Positions 9,285-19,220 of a stretch of DNA of 64,000 nucleotides are shown here, piece by piece. The number at the start of each line of letters is the position of its first letter. Within the stretch, counting starts at the first letter, position 1. Both the position numbers and the translations under genes were made by a program. The stretch comes from Polynucleobacter necessarius. Its GTDB lineage: Bacteria; Pseudomonadota; Gammaproteobacteria; Burkholderiales; Burkholderiaceae. The stretch spans positions 496,001-560,000 of the forward strand of contig LT606947.1 in the NCBI GenBank assembly GCA_900095165.1. The letters are read 5' to 3'. The notes beneath the pieces are model-generated. The model ran no database searches and had not been told where the DNA came from. It saw only the letters and a program-made list of their open reading frames with translations.

Positions 9285-9866
9285 ATGAAGATCGAAAAAA
9301 ATACCGTTGTATCCCTGCGCTACAAATTAACCGATGCACAAAACAATATTATCGAAGAACCAGATTCTCCGATGGTATACCTGCATGGTGGATATGAGGG
9401 TACTTTTCCAAAGATTGAAACCTTATTGGATGGGCAGGATGTAGGCTATGAAGCTAGCATTCAGCTTGAGCCAAGTGAAGCCTTTGGTGAGTACGACCCC
9501 GAGTTATTAAAGATTGAGCCACGCGCACGTTTTCCAGAGTCTTTGGAAGTTGGGATGCAGTTTGAGGGCGCCCCTGATGTCGAAGAAGAGGGTGACTCCG
9601 GCGATGCTGATGAAGAGCCGCTGATTTACACCGTTACCGACGTCGCTGATAGTCAGGTAGTTTTAGATGGAAATCATCCTCTAGCTGGCATGGCTTTGAG
9701 ATTTTGAGTGCAGGTAGAAGATATTCGTGCTGCTACTGATGAAGAGATTGAGAATCGCCATCCCGAGGGTGGAGAAGCATTTGCATTTGGAATGCCCGAT
9801 GATGGTGATGATGAATTTACAGGAGACATTGCTAATTCTGGTGGCTCATCACCAACCCTGCACTAA
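9285..9866 (+). pseudogene. slyD: SlyD-like FKBP peptidyl-prolyl isomerase with in-frame TGA
   Basis: This is a SlyD-type FKBP prolyl isomerase and chaperone: KIEKNTVVSLRYKL at the start, the insert-in-flap segment, and the closing motif GNHPLAGMALRF. Reading then meets a TGA at 9705-9707, but the same frame continues with clear family sequence (VQVEDIRAATDEEIENRHPE) and an acidic tail to the TAA at 9866. Trp is the likely ancestral residue at the stop (RFWVQV), so a single TGG to TGA change would explain it. The stop removes the last beta-strand and the tail. I chose ATG 9285 over ATG 9267 because KIEKNTVVS is the usual beginning. SlyD metal-binding His/Cys clusters are not obvious, so FKBP is the safer name. 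Confidence 0.85.
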
Positions 9867-9867
9867 A

Positions 9868-9990
9868 TTACTCTTTAAGCCATTCTTTTAAGGAGCCCAA
9901 GTCACGCTTGGTGTCGCTTGATTCGCCAGCATCGGATGTTGGCGTATTACTTAATTTTACTAGCGCTTTTTCAAGCGCAGCAATTTTGGC
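9868..9990 (-). other. Stop-separated C-terminal tail of cysE
   Basis: The frame of cysE continues for 40 sense codons beyond its TAA (9991-9993), reading AKIAALEKALVKL and ending in LKEWLKE before a second stop at 9868. The heptad-like AKIAALEKAL looks like real protein sequence. The ancestral gene was therefore probably about 255 residues long. A CAA to TAA change at this position would give the present truncation. Confidence 0.65.
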
Positions 9991-10635
9991 TTATTGCTCT
10001 AGTGTGGCATCAATCAATCCCTTCAATGCCATGGAGACTGGATCATCTACATTTGGTGTGACACTATAAGCCGAGAAATATTCTTTAGCCTTGCTGTCCG
10101 GTGAACTCGCTTGGGGCAAATCTGGGTGCAAGATGCGCGCAGGTATGCCAACTGCAGTTGCTCCAGCAGGAATTTCTTTAAGTACCACAGCATTAGATCC
10201 AACGCGTGCACCATCACCTACGGTAAAGCCTCCGAGCACTTTAGCGCCTGCGCTAATGACAACGCCTTTACCTAAGGTAGAGTGACGCTTCACGCCTTTG
10301 TATAGAGAAGTTCCACCCAAGGTGACGCCTTGATAGATGGTGTAGTCATCGCCAATTTCTGTGGTCTCACCAATGACGATGCCTAGGCCGTGATCTAAAA
10401 ATACCCGACGACCGATCTTCGCGCCAGGATGAATTTCAATGCCAGTAACAAAGCGAGCCAGCATCGACAGAAGTCGTGCAATCCATTTCAGATCTAAGTT
10501 CCATAAACCATGAGATACCTGGTGAATCCAAACAGCATGTAAGCCTGGATAGCAGGTGATGACCTCAATGCGATTTCTAGTGGCAGGGTCACGAACAATG
10601 ATGGAGTCGACTTGGTCGAAAAACGAATTAAACAT
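9991..10635 (-). CDS. cysE: Serine O-acetyltransferase, C-terminally shortened
   Basis: CysE acetylates serine to O-acetylserine for cysteine synthesis. The 214 residues include the N-terminal helical part ([28 protein letters not shown]) and the left-handed beta-helix of hexapeptide repeats with [28 protein letters not shown] and VTLGGTS, which form the active site. The catalytic His residues are in place. The extreme C-terminus mediates cysteine synthase binding and feedback inhibition in enterobacterial enzymes; here the frame is cut by a TAA, although recognisable sequence continues (9868-9990). The catalytic domain is complete, so activity may remain. It converges with slyD and lies 29 bp downstream of the broken trmJ-like gene. 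Confidence 0.88.
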   Translation of the reverse strand: MFNSFFDQVDSIIVRDPATRNRIEVITCYPGLHAVWIHQVSHGLWNLDLKWIARLLSMLARFVTGIEIHPGAKIGRRVFLDHGLGIVIGETTEIGDDYTIYQGVTLGGTSLYKGVKRHSTLGKGVVISAGAKVLGGFTVGDGARVGSNAVVLKEIPAGATAVGIPARILHPDLPQASSPDSKAKEYFSAYSVTPNVDDPVSMALKGLIDATLEQ

Positions 10636-10664
10636 AAAGCGATTTTAACGGGTAAAGGCCAAAT

Positions 10665-11411
10665 TTATTTTCTCAAGAGCATCTGCTTGGCAATCCCGCG
10701 TAGAAGATCGATCTCTTCCTTGTGGAGGCGAGCTCTTGCAAAGAGTGCTTGCAAACGGGGCATGAGCTTCTTAGGATTCGCGGGGTCAAGGTAGCCAATG
10801 GCCTCCAGCCCTTCACGCCAGTGCTCCAGCATAGCGGCAACAGCAGTAGGATCTGCATAGTCGACTGGCTCGGTATTCGAGTCTGAGGGCGAAGCCCCCA
10901 AACCACTAATCAGGGACTCTCTGAGCGTGAAGGCGCAAACCATCATGGCTTGAGCGAGATTCAATGAGGGGAGTGGGTTGACATCAAGCCACACCCGATG
11001 CGTACAAAGGGAGAGGTGGTGATTATCTAGACCAGTGCGCTCAGGGTCAAACAGGAGCGCAACCCGTTGATTACCCGCAATAGCGGCCTGAATGAGGGTG
11101 CGAGCATCTTGCCAATTCATTGCTGGTGGCCCGAATTCACGATCACGACTGGTTAAATCCAAGACCAGAGCGCAGTCTTTAACGGCGGATTCTGGGGGGT
11201 GGACTCTTGGCTGGATTCAAGGATATCGCTGGCACCGCTTGCCAAGGCGATGGCTTTCGGGCGCCTTGGCAACGCCCGCAATCTTTGGTGAAATGAGGCG
11301 CAGATCGCCAAACCCCATGGTTTTGAGTGCGCGAGCAGCTGAACCCACATTTCCAGGGTGGCTGGTTTCAACTAAAACCCAGCGTAACAACTGTGCCTGA
11401 GCGGTATTCAT
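10665..11411 (-). pseudogene. trmJ: TrmJ-like SPOUT RNA 2'-O-methyltransferase, double frameshift
   Basis: The product resembles TrmJ, which 2'-O-methylates nucleotide 32 of tRNAs. The first segment (from ATG 11411) has VLVETSHPGNVGSAARALKTMG, the SpoU/TrmJ entry motif. Homology moves to another frame at about 11256 (AIALASGASDILESSQ), then returns to the original frame near 11195, a C6 run on the coding strand, continuing with LVLDLTSRDREFGPP and the C-terminal helical region. A stop at 11217-11219 lies between, so the two indels do not rescue each other. The segment with the SAM-binding knot motifs seems altered around residues 165-200. The gene is inactive if both indels are real. Confidence 0.85.
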
Positions 11412-11541
11412 ATCAAAAAGATTTCTTTAGGGGCTTGGGAGTTTAAATGGGCAATCGTTTAGAATCAGGGTGTTAGCTCCTTACTGTCCTGCAGTTTGCA
11501 ATCTGGTGAGCTTGTTCTTATTTAATTTGTCCATCAATACT

Positions 11542-12330
11542 ATGCATCCCATGTTAAATGTGGCCGTTAAGGCTGCCCGTCGTGCCGGAACCGTGATTAA
11601 TAGGGCCTCTCTGAATTTAGAGCGGCTCCAGGTTGACCGCAAACAACATAATGACTTTGTAACTGAGGTGGACAGACAGGCTGAAGCGGCAATTATTGAA
11701 ACGCTCAGCGAGGCTTATCCAACTCACGGCTTTTTGGCTGAAGAGACTGGTGCCCAAAATGCAGATGCTGAAAACGTATGGATCATCGATCCATTAGATG
11801 GCACAACGAACTTTATTCACGGTTTTCCGCAATATGCAGTTTCAATTGCATTGGCTGTTAATGGTGTAACTCAGCAGGCGGTGGTTTATGACCCAACTCG
11901 TGACGAACTCTTTACAGCCACTCGCGGTGCAGGTGCGTATTTAGATCGTCGGCGTTTGCGTGTTGCCACTCAAGATCGTTTGGCCAATTCTTTGCTGGGC
12001 ACTGGCTTTCCATATCGTGAAGATCAAGACTTAGAAAAGTATCTAAAAATCTTTGGCGACATGTCACGTCAATGTGCCGGTCTTCGTCGCCCTGGCGCTG
12101 CATCACTAGATTTGGCGTATGTTGCAGCTGGTCGTTACGATGGATTTTTTGAGAGCGATCTTAAGCTATGGGATATGGCTGCAGGCGCTTTGTTGATCAC
12201 TGAAGCTGGTGGACTCATCGGTAATTACCGTGGTGAAGAGGGATTCTTGCAAAGCGGTGAAGTGATGTGTGCAAATCCACGCATCTTCGCTCAGATGGTG
12301 CAGTGTCTATCTAAATATTCCACCTGTTAA
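11542..12330 (+). CDS. suhB: Inositol-1-monophosphatase family protein
   Basis: SuhB hydrolyses inositol monophosphate and in enterobacteria also assists rRNA transcription and antitermination. The 262-residue protein starts at [16 protein letters not shown]. An in-frame start 72 bp upstream exists but adds a sequence unlike the family. Metal-binding motifs are intact: EETG in the first site, [14 protein letters not shown] (family motif), and [15 protein letters not shown] near the C-terminus. It is divergent from the broken trmJ-like gene and convergent with lpxH, which ends 14 bp away. Confidence 0.93.
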   Translation: MHPMLNVAVKAARRAGTVINRASLNLERLQVDRKQHNDFVTEVDRQAEAAIIETLSEAYPTHGFLAEETGAQNADAENVWIIDPLDGTTNFIHGFPQYAVSIALAVNGVTQQAVVYDPTRDELFTATRGAGAYLDRRRLRVATQDRLANSLLGTGFPYREDQDLEKYLKIFGDMSRQCAGLRRPGAASLDLAYVAAGRYDGFFESDLKLWDMAAGALLITEAGGLIGNYRGEEGFLQSGEVMCANPRIFAQMVQCLSKYSTC

Positions 12331-12338
12331 TTAGGTGG
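12320..12338. other. Small hairpin over the suhB stop codon
   Basis: CCACCT and AGGTGG form a 6-bp stem with a 7-base loop that contains the suhB TAA. There is no clean T-run after it, so it would be a weak terminator at best. Confidence 0.4.
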
Positions 12339-12343
12339 CAGTA

Positions 12344-13132
12344 TTAAGTTTTGATCAGGTCGGCGTAACGTACGCCGACCTGATTGATCAGTAACGCGCT
12401 AGCGCGTGGTCTCCCGCTCTCAGGGTGATCTAAATCCCAGTCCGACAATACCCAGCGTTGCCATTCTTGGTCTAGAAGACGCTCTTGATGGTGCTTAGGC
12501 AGATGGGTATGTCCGTGAATTAATTGATTACCGGTCTGATCTCTCAGGACTGCAGCACAGGCCGCCAAGGTGACATCTGTTTTGGCTTGAGCCCCTGCAA
12601 CAGAGAGTTGGATGGCGCGTTGATATTGAACGCCACTATTGCTACGTAAATGATTTGCAATTGCGCGACGCCAATTTAAAGGCAATCGTAGGAATAATTT
12701 TTGGATCCAGGGTTTTCGAACCCATCCGCGGAAAACTTGATATCCAATATCTGCAGTGCAAAGCGAATCGCCATGACACAGAACATAGTCAGAGCCAGCA
12801 ATATTAATCTTGCTTGGATCAGCCAAGAGAGTCATGCCTGTCTTGCTTAAGAAATGCTTTCCAACTAAAAAGTCTCGATTGCCATGAAGGTAATAGGTTT
12901 TAACTTTTGTTGAGAGTGTTGCGAGCGCACGCTTCACTTCTTGTTGAAATGGGGAGTGCAGAGCAGCATCATCCCCAACCCAATACTCAAATAAATCCCC
13001 CAAGATAAATACAGCCTCTACCTTAGGGACATCTTTTTCACAAAAATCAAAGAATCGTTGCGCCGTCAACGGCATTGACGGCGTGAGATGCAAATCAGAA
13101 ATGAGTAGCGCACTCGCGTATTGGGGAATCAT
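12344..13132 (-). CDS. lpxH: UDP-2,3-diacylglucosamine diphosphatase
   Basis: LpxH cleaves UDP-2,3-diacylglucosamine to lipid X in lipid A synthesis, at the inner face of the cytoplasmic membrane. It is a calcineurin-like phosphoesterase with all motifs: SDLHL (Asp13, His15), [23 protein letters not shown], and GHTHLP. Length 262 is slightly above E. coli (240). Its start overlaps the ppiB stop by 4 bp, so it is translationally coupled to ppiB. In many Proteobacteria the ppiB-lpxH pair is adjacent. The 3' end is part of a strong hairpin. Confidence 0.93.
   Translation of the reverse strand: MIPQYASALLISDLHLTPSMPLTAQRFFDFCEKDVPKVEAVFILGDLFEYWVGDDAALHSPFQQEVKRALATLSTKVKTYYLHGNRDFLVGKHFLSKTGMTLLADPSKINIAGSDYVLCHGDSLCTADIGYQVFRGWVRKPWIQKLFLRLPLNWRRAIANHLRSNSGVQYQRAIQLSVAGAQAKTDVTLAACAAVLRDQTGNQLIHGHTHLPKHHQERLLDQEWQRWVLSDWDLDHPESGRPRASALLINQVGVRYADLIKT
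12354..12384. other. Strong 14-bp-arm hairpin inside the 3' end of lpxH
   Basis: ATCAGGTCGGCGTA is followed by ACG and its exact reverse complement TACGCCGACCTGAT. The structure overlaps codons for the last residues of LpxH and lies just beyond suhB. It lacks a T-run on either strand. It could act as an atypical bidirectional terminator or as a 3' mRNA stabiliser for the two convergent genes. Confidence 0.7.
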
Positions 13133-13633
13133 TCCTCGAGAACACTTGCCTTTTCAATTACGACATCTTCTGCAGGAACGTCTTGGTGAAATCCGGCATT
13201 ACCAGTTTTTACTTTGCGGATTGCATCAACTACATCAAGTCCGTCAGTGACTTTGCCAAAAACAGCATAACCCCAGCCTTGAGCATTTGGAGCTGTATGG
13301 TTCAAGAAGTCATTGTCATTTACGTTAATGAAAAATTGGGCTGTCGCGGAGTGTGGATCGCTAGTGCGAGCCATAGCTACTGTGCCACGTTCGTTCTTGA
13401 GGCCGTTGTTTGCTTCGTTCTCAATTTTGGCGCCCGATGATTTTTCTTTAAGGCCAGCAGTCATGCCGCCACCTTGAATCATGAAGTTATCGATCACGCG
13501 GTGAAAAATGGTGCTATCGTAGTGGCCGCTTTTCACATGCTGTAAAAAATTAGCAACGATCTTTGGTGTCTTAACGGCATCTAATGAGAGGGTGATGTCC
13601 ACCCTTATTTGTTTTGAGCAGAACTTTAGCCAT
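13129..13633 (-). pseudogene. ppiB: Cyclophilin-type peptidyl-prolyl isomerase B with N-terminal frameshift
   Basis: This is a cytoplasmic cyclophilin. The main frame encodes [34 protein letters not shown] (catalytic Arg), [18 protein letters not shown] and the C-terminal [14 protein letters not shown]. The natural start is almost certainly the ATG at 13633 ([10 protein letters not shown]), but one extra base around 13599-13605 (GGTGGAC where GGTGAC is expected) shifts the frame. A GTG inside the shift (13602) could start a 157-residue form that lacks only the first beta-strand. The overlap with lpxH is 4 bp. A second, secreted cyclophilin gene (ppiA, 29874) is intact. Confidence 0.82.
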
Positions 13634-13678
13634 GATGAATTAACTTTCTGGTGAGTTGGTAGATAAAAACTGTAAAAA

Positions 13679-14500
13679 TTATTTTGAGATTGGTGTAACT
13701 GGTGAGCTCACTTTTTTAGGTGGTTTCACTATTTCCATTAATGCTTTTGCGCGATTAGTGTACTGACGTTGATTCAGGACGGCATCTTTAGCTGCATTGT
13801 CATAGGCTTGTGCTGCAAGGCGAATATAGACTTCGCCCAAGTTTGCTGAAGCAACTGTATAGCTTGGACGCAATTTCAAGGCAAGCTCTAGATAATCCCG
13901 CGCTTCAATCCAGTTACCTTGGTTTGCCGCTAGTGCGGCTAAGTTGTTATAGGGCTCAGGTAACTCTGGAAATTGCTGAGTAATCTCAACCAAAGTTTTC
14001 TTGGCTGCTTCCCACTGTCGCATTTCAATCTGCATGCGTGTTTTTATGTATCGGAGCTGCACGTTGCCTGGAGTTTTCTTAAGGCGCTGATTAATTTGAT
14101 CGATTGCCTCAGGATATTTCCTAGCCTTAATGAGCTTTTCGATATCCGACGGAACTCCATTTTTAGTCACTGGATCCGGTTCAATAATCAAAAAGGATAG
14201 AAATGGAACTGCTACAGAGTCGGAGAGCTCAGAGTTAAATTGATCGTACCCAGCATCATTGCCAGCAAGTCTTGGTGGGTCATTGGGACCATAAGATCCT
14301 AGATAGGGGGCTTGAGAGTCTTGAGCACTGGTAGAAGCGCTATTTAGGGCCTTAATTTCAGCATCCGCCAGCTGTTGTCCAGGTGTGCTGCAGCCTGTAA
14401 GGAGTAAAACGGCAAAAATAGTGCTCAAGCCACCCAAATGGGCTGGACGTAGTGAAAAAAGGTTAGCTGGCATAGGGGGTGGGGTGAAAAACTGGCTCAT
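13679..14500 (-). CDS. TPR-repeat lipoprotein
   Basis: This 273-residue protein has a hydrophobic N-terminal segment ending in LLLTGCS, a lipobox with Cys at about residue 37. The ATG nine codons downstream of the first would give a more typical signal peptide. The C-terminal half contains tetratricopeptide-like repeats, for example [33 protein letters not shown] and the following [11 protein letters not shown] segment. Such lipoproteins are scaffolds at the outer or inner membrane; the partner is unknown. The gene lies between ppiB and the divergent cysS. In related bacteria a TPR protein often sits between cysS and ppiA/ppiB. Confidence 0.8.
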   Translation of the reverse strand: MSQFFTPPPMPANLFSLRPAHLGGLSTIFAVLLLTGCSTPGQQLADAEIKALNSASTSAQDSQAPYLGSYGPNDPPRLAGNDAGYDQFNSELSDSVAVPFLSFLIIEPDPVTKNGVPSDIEKLIKARKYPEAIDQINQRLKKTPGNVQLRYIKTRMQIEMRQWEAAKKTLVEITQQFPELPEPYNNLAALAANQGNWIEARDYLELALKLRPSYTVASANLGEVYIRLAAQAYDNAAKDAVLNQRQYTNRAKALMEIVKPPKKVSSPVTPISK

Positions 14501-14560
14501 TCGATATACTCAGCGCTCAGTCTAACAAATTGGCGCTACTTGCCCACCTTTATAGCCCCT

Positions 14561-15982
14561 ATGCTGCAAATCTATAACACTCTCAGTCGTTCTAAACAGG
14601 CATTTAAACCCATCGAGCCGGGTAAGGTGAAGATGTATGTCTGTGGAATGACTGTATATGACTTTTGTCATATTGGTCATGCTCGGGTGATGATTGTGTT
14701 TGATATGGTGGTGCGCTGGTTGCGAGCCAGTGGTTTTGAGGTTGTTTACATCCGCAATATCACCGATATTGACGACAAGATCATCAATCGCGCGATTGAG
14801 AATGGTGAGCCTATCGCTGCACTGACACAGCGTTTTATTGACGCTATGCATGCTGACTCAAATGAGTTAGGTTTGATGCATCCAGATCATGAGCCCCGCG
14901 CAACAGATTACATAACGCAAATGCAGGGGATTATTGGTTGCTTAATTGAAAAAGAATTGGCTTATCATGGCGAAGATGGTGATGTGAATTTCGCTGTTCG
15001 TTTATTTCCAGAATATGGACGCCTTTCCGGTAAATCCTTGGATGAACTGAATGCAGGTGAGCGAGTTGCCGTTGGCGGCGGAAAACGTGACCCACTGGAT
15101 TTTGTTTTGTGGAAAAGTGCAAAAGCGGAGGAGCCTGCGGATACGCGTTGGAAATCTCTTTGGGGTGAAGGTCGACCTGGATGGCATATTGAATGCTCCG
15201 CTATGTCATGTGATTTGCTGGGCGAGCATTTTGATATCCATGGCGGCGGCGCTGATTTGCAATTTCCGCACCATGAGAATGAGATTGCTCAGAGCGAAGG
15301 CGCTTTATATGGTCAAGACCGTAAGGCCAGTGACCAACCGTTTGTAAATTATTGGATGCATAACGGGCATATTCGAGTGAATGAAGAAAAGATGTCCAAG
15401 TCATTGGGCAACTTCTTCTTAATCCGTGACGTGCTGAAAAATTTTGATCCCGAGGTTCTGCGTTTCTTTATGTTGCGCGCACACTATCGCAGCCCTATTA
15501 ACTACAGTGATGCGCAACTCGAGGAGGCTCGCTCTGGCTTGATTCGGCTTTATACCGCCTTGGCTCAAGTTTTGGTTAGCAATAAGGCTGTAGACCCCCA
15601 TTCGCCATGGGTGAGGCGCTTTGCTGATGCCATGAATGATGATTTCAACACGCCAGAAGCTATTGCGGCGCTCTTTGATTTAGCAAGCGAGGTTAATCGT
15701 GCCCAGGGTGATGAGAAGGTGCGATTGGCTAATACTCTCAAAGGGCTTGCTGGAACCCTTAATTTCTTGCAGCGTGACCCAACGGTATTTTTGCAAGAAG
15801 GATCTCGAGGAAGTGATGCCGGCTTATCTGCTACTGCAATTGAAGAGCAGATTGCAGCACGAGTCGCTGCAAAGCAAACCAAAGATTTTGCTAAGGCAGA
15901 TTTAATTCGTAAAACACTATTGGAGCAGGGCGTAGTATTGGAAGATAAACCCGGCGGACTGACTGAATGGCGCAGAAGTTAA
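14561..15982 (+). CDS. cysS: Cysteinyl-tRNA synthetase
   Basis: This class I synthetase charges tRNA-Cys. It has the [10 protein letters not shown] start, the zinc Cys and HIGH motif in [18 protein letters not shown], the zinc-site segment [23 protein letters not shown], and KMSKSLGN. Length is 473 from ATG 14561. A TTG at 14540 would add seven residues and is unlikely. The C-terminal DALR and anticodon-binding parts are complete ([18 protein letters not shown]). It is divergent from the TPR lipoprotein gene and is followed after 16 bp by a DNA glycosylase gene. Confidence 0.97.
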   Translation: MLQIYNTLSRSKQAFKPIEPGKVKMYVCGMTVYDFCHIGHARVMIVFDMVVRWLRASGFEVVYIRNITDIDDKIINRAIENGEPIAALTQRFIDAMHADSNELGLMHPDHEPRATDYITQMQGIIGCLIEKELAYHGEDGDVNFAVRLFPEYGRLSGKSLDELNAGERVAVGGGKRDPLDFVLWKSAKAEEPADTRWKSLWGEGRPGWHIECSAMSCDLLGEHFDIHGGGADLQFPHHENEIAQSEGALYGQDRKASDQPFVNYWMHNGHIRVNEEKMSKSLGNFFLIRDVLKNFDPEVLRFFMLRAHYRSPINYSDAQLEEARSGLIRLYTALAQVLVSNKAVDPHSPWVRRFADAMNDDFNTPEAIAALFDLASEVNRAQGDEKVRLANTLKGLAGTLNFLQRDPTVFLQEGSRGSDAGLSATAIEEQIAARVAAKQTKDFAKADLIRKTLLEQGVVLEDKPGGLTEWRRS

Positions 15983-15998
15983 TTGAAGATTATTTATT

Positions 15999-16655
15999 TT
16001 GAGTAAAACTGTAGAGCAAGTTATCGCTGAAGAAGTTGCCCCCGATTATTGGGAGCAGGCTTGTGCCGAACTAATGAAGCATGATCGCATTCTCAAAAAA
16101 TTGATTTCCAAGCATGGCTCAGCCATTTTGAGAACGCGTGGTGATGCTTTCACAACCTTGGCAAGATCGATTGTTGGCCAACAAATTTCCGTGGCAGCAG
16201 CTCAGTCGGTTTGGAATAAGGTATTGCTCGCGGCTAAAAACAAAATAAACCCTAAAAATATCCTTGGCTTAAGTATTGAAGAATTGCGCGCAGCGGGCTT
16301 ATCGGGTCGCAAGGTGGAATACATTCGCGATCTAGCCGATCATTTTGATTCTGGCCGTTTACATGCCAACCAGTGGAAAGACATGGAAGATGAGGCCATC
16401 ATCAAGGAATTGTGTGATATTCGGGGAATTGGGCGCTGGACGGCTGAAATGTTCCTCATGTTTAATATGGTAAGGCCCAATATCCTCCCTTTGGACGATG
16501 CTGGTCTAATTAAGGCCATTTCCCTCAATTACTTCAGCGGAGAGCCTGTCAGTAGGCATGAGGCCCGTGAAGTAGCTGCAAATTGGGCCCCTTGGCGCAC
16601 TGTAGCCACCTGGTATATGTGGAGAAGTCTCGACCCCATCCCCGTTGAATATTAA
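15999..16655 (+). CDS. HhH-GPD DNA-3-methyladenine glycosylase
   Basis: This DNA repair glycosylase belongs to the AlkA/MAG1-like helix-hairpin-helix superfamily. It contains IVGQQISVAAAQSVW, the hairpin ELCDIRGIGRWTAEMFLMF, and PLDDAGL with the catalytic Asp at about residue 166-167. At 218 residues it has the single-domain MAG form without the N-terminal AlkA domain. It should excise alkylated purines; the exact base range cannot be read from sequence. The start is TTG at 15999 just after cysS. accA follows after 9 bp. The order cysS-glycosylase-accA-tilS-lysC is common in Burkholderiales. Confidence 0.9.
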   Translation: MSKTVEQVIAEEVAPDYWEQACAELMKHDRILKKLISKHGSAILRTRGDAFTTLARSIVGQQISVAAAQSVWNKVLLAAKNKINPKNILGLSIEELRAAGLSGRKVEYIRDLADHFDSGRLHANQWKDMEDEAIIKELCDIRGIGRWTAEMFLMFNMVRPNILPLDDAGLIKAISLNYFSGEPVSRHEAREVAANWAPWRTVATWYMWRSLDPIPVEY

Positions 16656-16664
16656 AATCAAGTT

Positions 16665-17636
16665 ATGAAAACGACTTTCCTGGATTTTGAGCAGTCAATC
16701 GCTGAACTAGAGTCAAAGATTGAGGGGCTGCAATTTGTGCAAGATGAATCATCAGTAGACATCTCTGATGAGATCAAAACGCTTACCGAAAAAAGTCAGC
16801 AGCTGACTAAAGACGTTTATGCCAACCTCAGTCCGTGGCAAGTGTCGCAAGTGGCGCGTCATCCACAGCGTCCTTACACACTGGATTACGTGAGCGCATT
16901 GTTTACGGATTTTCATGAGCTTCATGGCGACCGTAATTTTGCAGATGATCAATCCATCATCACCGGTTTAGCCCGTTTTGAGAATCAGCCTTGCGTAGTT
17001 ATTGGCCATCAAAAGGGTCGCGATACTAAAGAGCGTGCTTTAAGAAACTTTGGCATGAGTCGCCCCGAGGGTTACCGTAAAGCAAAGCGCGTTATGCGCT
17101 TGGCAGAAAAATTTAAGTTGCCCGTATTCACTTTTGTGGATACACCAGGTGCATTCCCAGGCATCGATGCGGAGGAGCGTAACCAGTCCGAAGCGATTGG
17201 TCATAACCTCTATGTTCAGGCTGAATTAGAGGTGCCAATCATCGCCACCATTATTGGTGAGGGTGGTTCTGGCGGTGCACTTGCAATTGCCATGGGCGAT
17301 GTGGTCTTGATGTTACAAAACTCAACCTACTCTGTGATTTCACCGGAAGGCTGCGCATCCATTCTTTGGAAGACTGCTGACAAGGCTCCAGAGGCTGCCG
17401 AGCAATTGGGTCTGACTGCACAACGTTTAAAAGCAATCGGCTTGATCGATAAGATCGTCGCTGAGCCTACTGGTGGCGCACATCGCGATTACGAAACCAT
17501 GATGAACAGTATGCGTAAAGCTTTGACTGAGTCACTCAAGACCTTTGATGGCATGAAAGTAGATGCGCTTCTTGAACGTCGTCATGAACGCTTGATGAGC
17601 TATGGCAAATTCAAGGAAATCGAAGCCAAGCCTTAA
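16665..17636 (+). CDS. accA: Acetyl-CoA carboxylase carboxyltransferase subunit alpha
   Basis: AccA pairs with AccD (54936) to transfer the carboxyl group from biotin to acetyl-CoA, the first step of fatty-acid synthesis. The 323-residue protein has the N-terminal helical region [23 protein letters not shown], the [10 protein letters not shown] segment, [10 protein letters not shown] and the oxyanion-hole glycine-rich [13 protein letters not shown]. The length is as in E. coli (319). Its 3' end overlaps the start of tilS by 35 bp. Confidence 0.97.
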   Translation: MKTTFLDFEQSIAELESKIEGLQFVQDESSVDISDEIKTLTEKSQQLTKDVYANLSPWQVSQVARHPQRPYTLDYVSALFTDFHELHGDRNFADDQSIITGLARFENQPCVVIGHQKGRDTKERALRNFGMSRPEGYRKAKRVMRLAEKFKLPVFTFVDTPGAFPGIDAEERNQSEAIGHNLYVQAELEVPIIATIIGEGGSGGALAIAMGDVVLMLQNSTYSVISPEGCASILWKTADKAPEAAEQLGLTAQRLKAIGLIDKIVAEPTGGAHRDYETMMNSMRKALTESLKTFDGMKVDALLERRHERLMSYGKFKEIEAKP

Positions 17637-18915
17637 GGCAAAAGCCAGAGCAGCCAAACGTATTGGGCTTGCCATCAGCGGTGGGCTTGATTCGGTTGTG
17701 TTGCTTGATACGGTTTGCAAAGCTGTCCAGGCAAATGCAGCTAAAGAGCCAGTCGAGATTTGGGTTTTTCACATTCACCACGGTTTGCAAAAGCCTGCAG
17801 ATCAATGGCTGGAGTTCTGTGAGAAGCTAGCCAAGAAGTATCAGATGCATTTTGATTTTCGTCTTTTGCATTTCACAGATCAATCCCAAGCCAATATCGA
17901 GGCTAGAGCAAGGGCAGAGCGCTATGACGCATTAACTGACCTATGCATTGATCATGGCATTGAAGACCTCCTACTAGCGCATCACCAAAATGATCAGGCA
18001 GAAACTGTGCTTTTGCAACTCTTACGAGGCTCTGGTGTAGCAGGCCTGTCTGGTATGCCACTCAATCGTGCCAATGCAAAAGATGCGAACACCGTTACTC
18101 TCTGGCGCCCGTTATTAAATCAAAGTAAGACTGAGCTAGAGGCCTATGCCAAAGAACATAAACTGAAATGGGTTGAAGATCCCAGCAATCAAAATACGCG
18201 TTATCGTCGTAATGCTCTTCGCAAAGACATCATTCCGAGGCTAGAGAAAATTCAGCCTGGTGTCATCGCTAACTTGGCACGCAGTGCAGATTTGTTAGCT
18301 CAATCCCAAGTGCTGCTCGATCGTTTGGCTGTGCAGGATGGTAAAAAAATACTTCAAACGAATCAATTAAAATTGGTGCCACTCCTAACTCTTGCTAGAG
18401 CAGATAAACCCGTTGCTAATAATTTGCTGCGCTATTGGCTCAAGATAAATGATCTGGCAATGCCATCCCTTGAGCGGCTTGAGTCCTGGTGGAAAGATCT
18501 CATGTCCGTAAAGCCGGATTCAAATCTAGAGTGGCAACATGATGGAGTCAGCATTTATTTGTGGCGTGGCATTTTGCAAGTGGCTAGGAGCAAAGTGGGG
18601 CAGTGGGTGTTTCAGGATTTACCTACAAAAGGGAGGTCGTTCGGCCTACCTGCGGATTGGGTTAAGCAAGCCCAAGCACGAGGCCTTATTGAGGAGAGAC
18701 TGCGTCAGGGGGCAGAAAAGATCCAAATCAAGCCCAATACCCCACGCAAAACGCTCAAGAACCTCTTTCAGGAGTCCGATACGCCACCTTGGGAGCGTCA
18801 GGCGCCACTACTCTATATCAACGACCAGCTTGTGGCTGTAGCAGGGGTAGGGGTAAGCTACCCGCATTTAATTTCAGACGGGAAAAGGGTTTTGCCATGT
18901 TGGCAATTGTTTTAA
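17602..18915 (+). CDS. tilS: tRNA(Ile)-lysidine synthase
   Basis: TilS converts cytidine 34 of tRNA-Ile(CAU) to lysidine, so that it reads AUA. The ATP-pyrophosphatase P-loop SGGLDS lies at residues 26-31, followed by HIHHGL and [20 protein letters not shown]. The WRPLL, RRNALR and C-terminal GVSYPH segments belong to the family. Length is 437, similar to E. coli. The ATG lies within accA in another frame; an internal start closer to [10 protein letters not shown] cannot be excluded. The stop is immediately followed by the 3' end of the minus-strand toxin remnant. Confidence 0.94.
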   Translation: MANSRKSKPSLKAKARAAKRIGLAISGGLDSVVLLDTVCKAVQANAAKEPVEIWVFHIHHGLQKPADQWLEFCEKLAKKYQMHFDFRLLHFTDQSQANIEARARAERYDALTDLCIDHGIEDLLLAHHQNDQAETVLLQLLRGSGVAGLSGMPLNRANAKDANTVTLWRPLLNQSKTELEAYAKEHKLKWVEDPSNQNTRYRRNALRKDIIPRLEKIQPGVIANLARSADLLAQSQVLLDRLAVQDGKKILQTNQLKLVPLLTLARADKPVANNLLRYWLKINDLAMPSLERLESWWKDLMSVKPDSNLEWQHDGVSIYLWRGILQVARSKVGQWVFQDLPTKGRSFGLPADWVKQAQARGLIEERLRQGAEKIQIKPNTPRKTLKNLFQESDTPPWERQAPLLYINDQLVAVAGVGVSYPHLISDGKRVLPCWQLF

Positions 18916-18916
18916 C

Positions 18917-19210
18917 TTAGTAAATCCCGCCTGATTCTTTTTGGTGGCGAATGGCATTGATGAGAATTGTATTTTTCGACCCTTCAAAGCTATATAAGGC
19001 GATATAGCCACTCTTTCCATGTGAGATTACCAGCTCTCTAAGATGGGTATCACACAGTCGTCCCAGAAGCGGATGCCTTGCTAGAATTTGTACGGCTTAT
19101 TTAATTAATTCAATGGTGAGAAGTGCAGCACTTTTGTCATTTTCTATTAGATAGTCAGTGAGTCGCTCTAAATCATCAAGTGCTTGCGGTGCAAAAACAA
19201 TCCTTACCAA
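18917..19210 (-). pseudogene. ParE/RelE-type toxin with in-frame stop
   Basis: Reading from a TTG at 19210, 98 codons give a ParE/RelE-fold toxin: VRIVFAPQALDDLERLTDYL, then VQILARHPLLGR, LRELVISHGKSGYIALYSF and the C-terminal ILINAIRHQKESGGIY. A TAA at 19097-19099 (codon 38, after ELIK) interrupts it. Sequence on both sides is in the same frame and fits the family, so a single nonsense change is enough to explain the loss. It lies 10 bp after the antitoxin gene, in the usual antitoxin-toxin order. Whether the ancestor poisoned gyrase (ParE) or cut mRNA (RelE) cannot be told. Confidence 0.85.
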
Positions 19211-19220
19211 TTGCTAGCTT

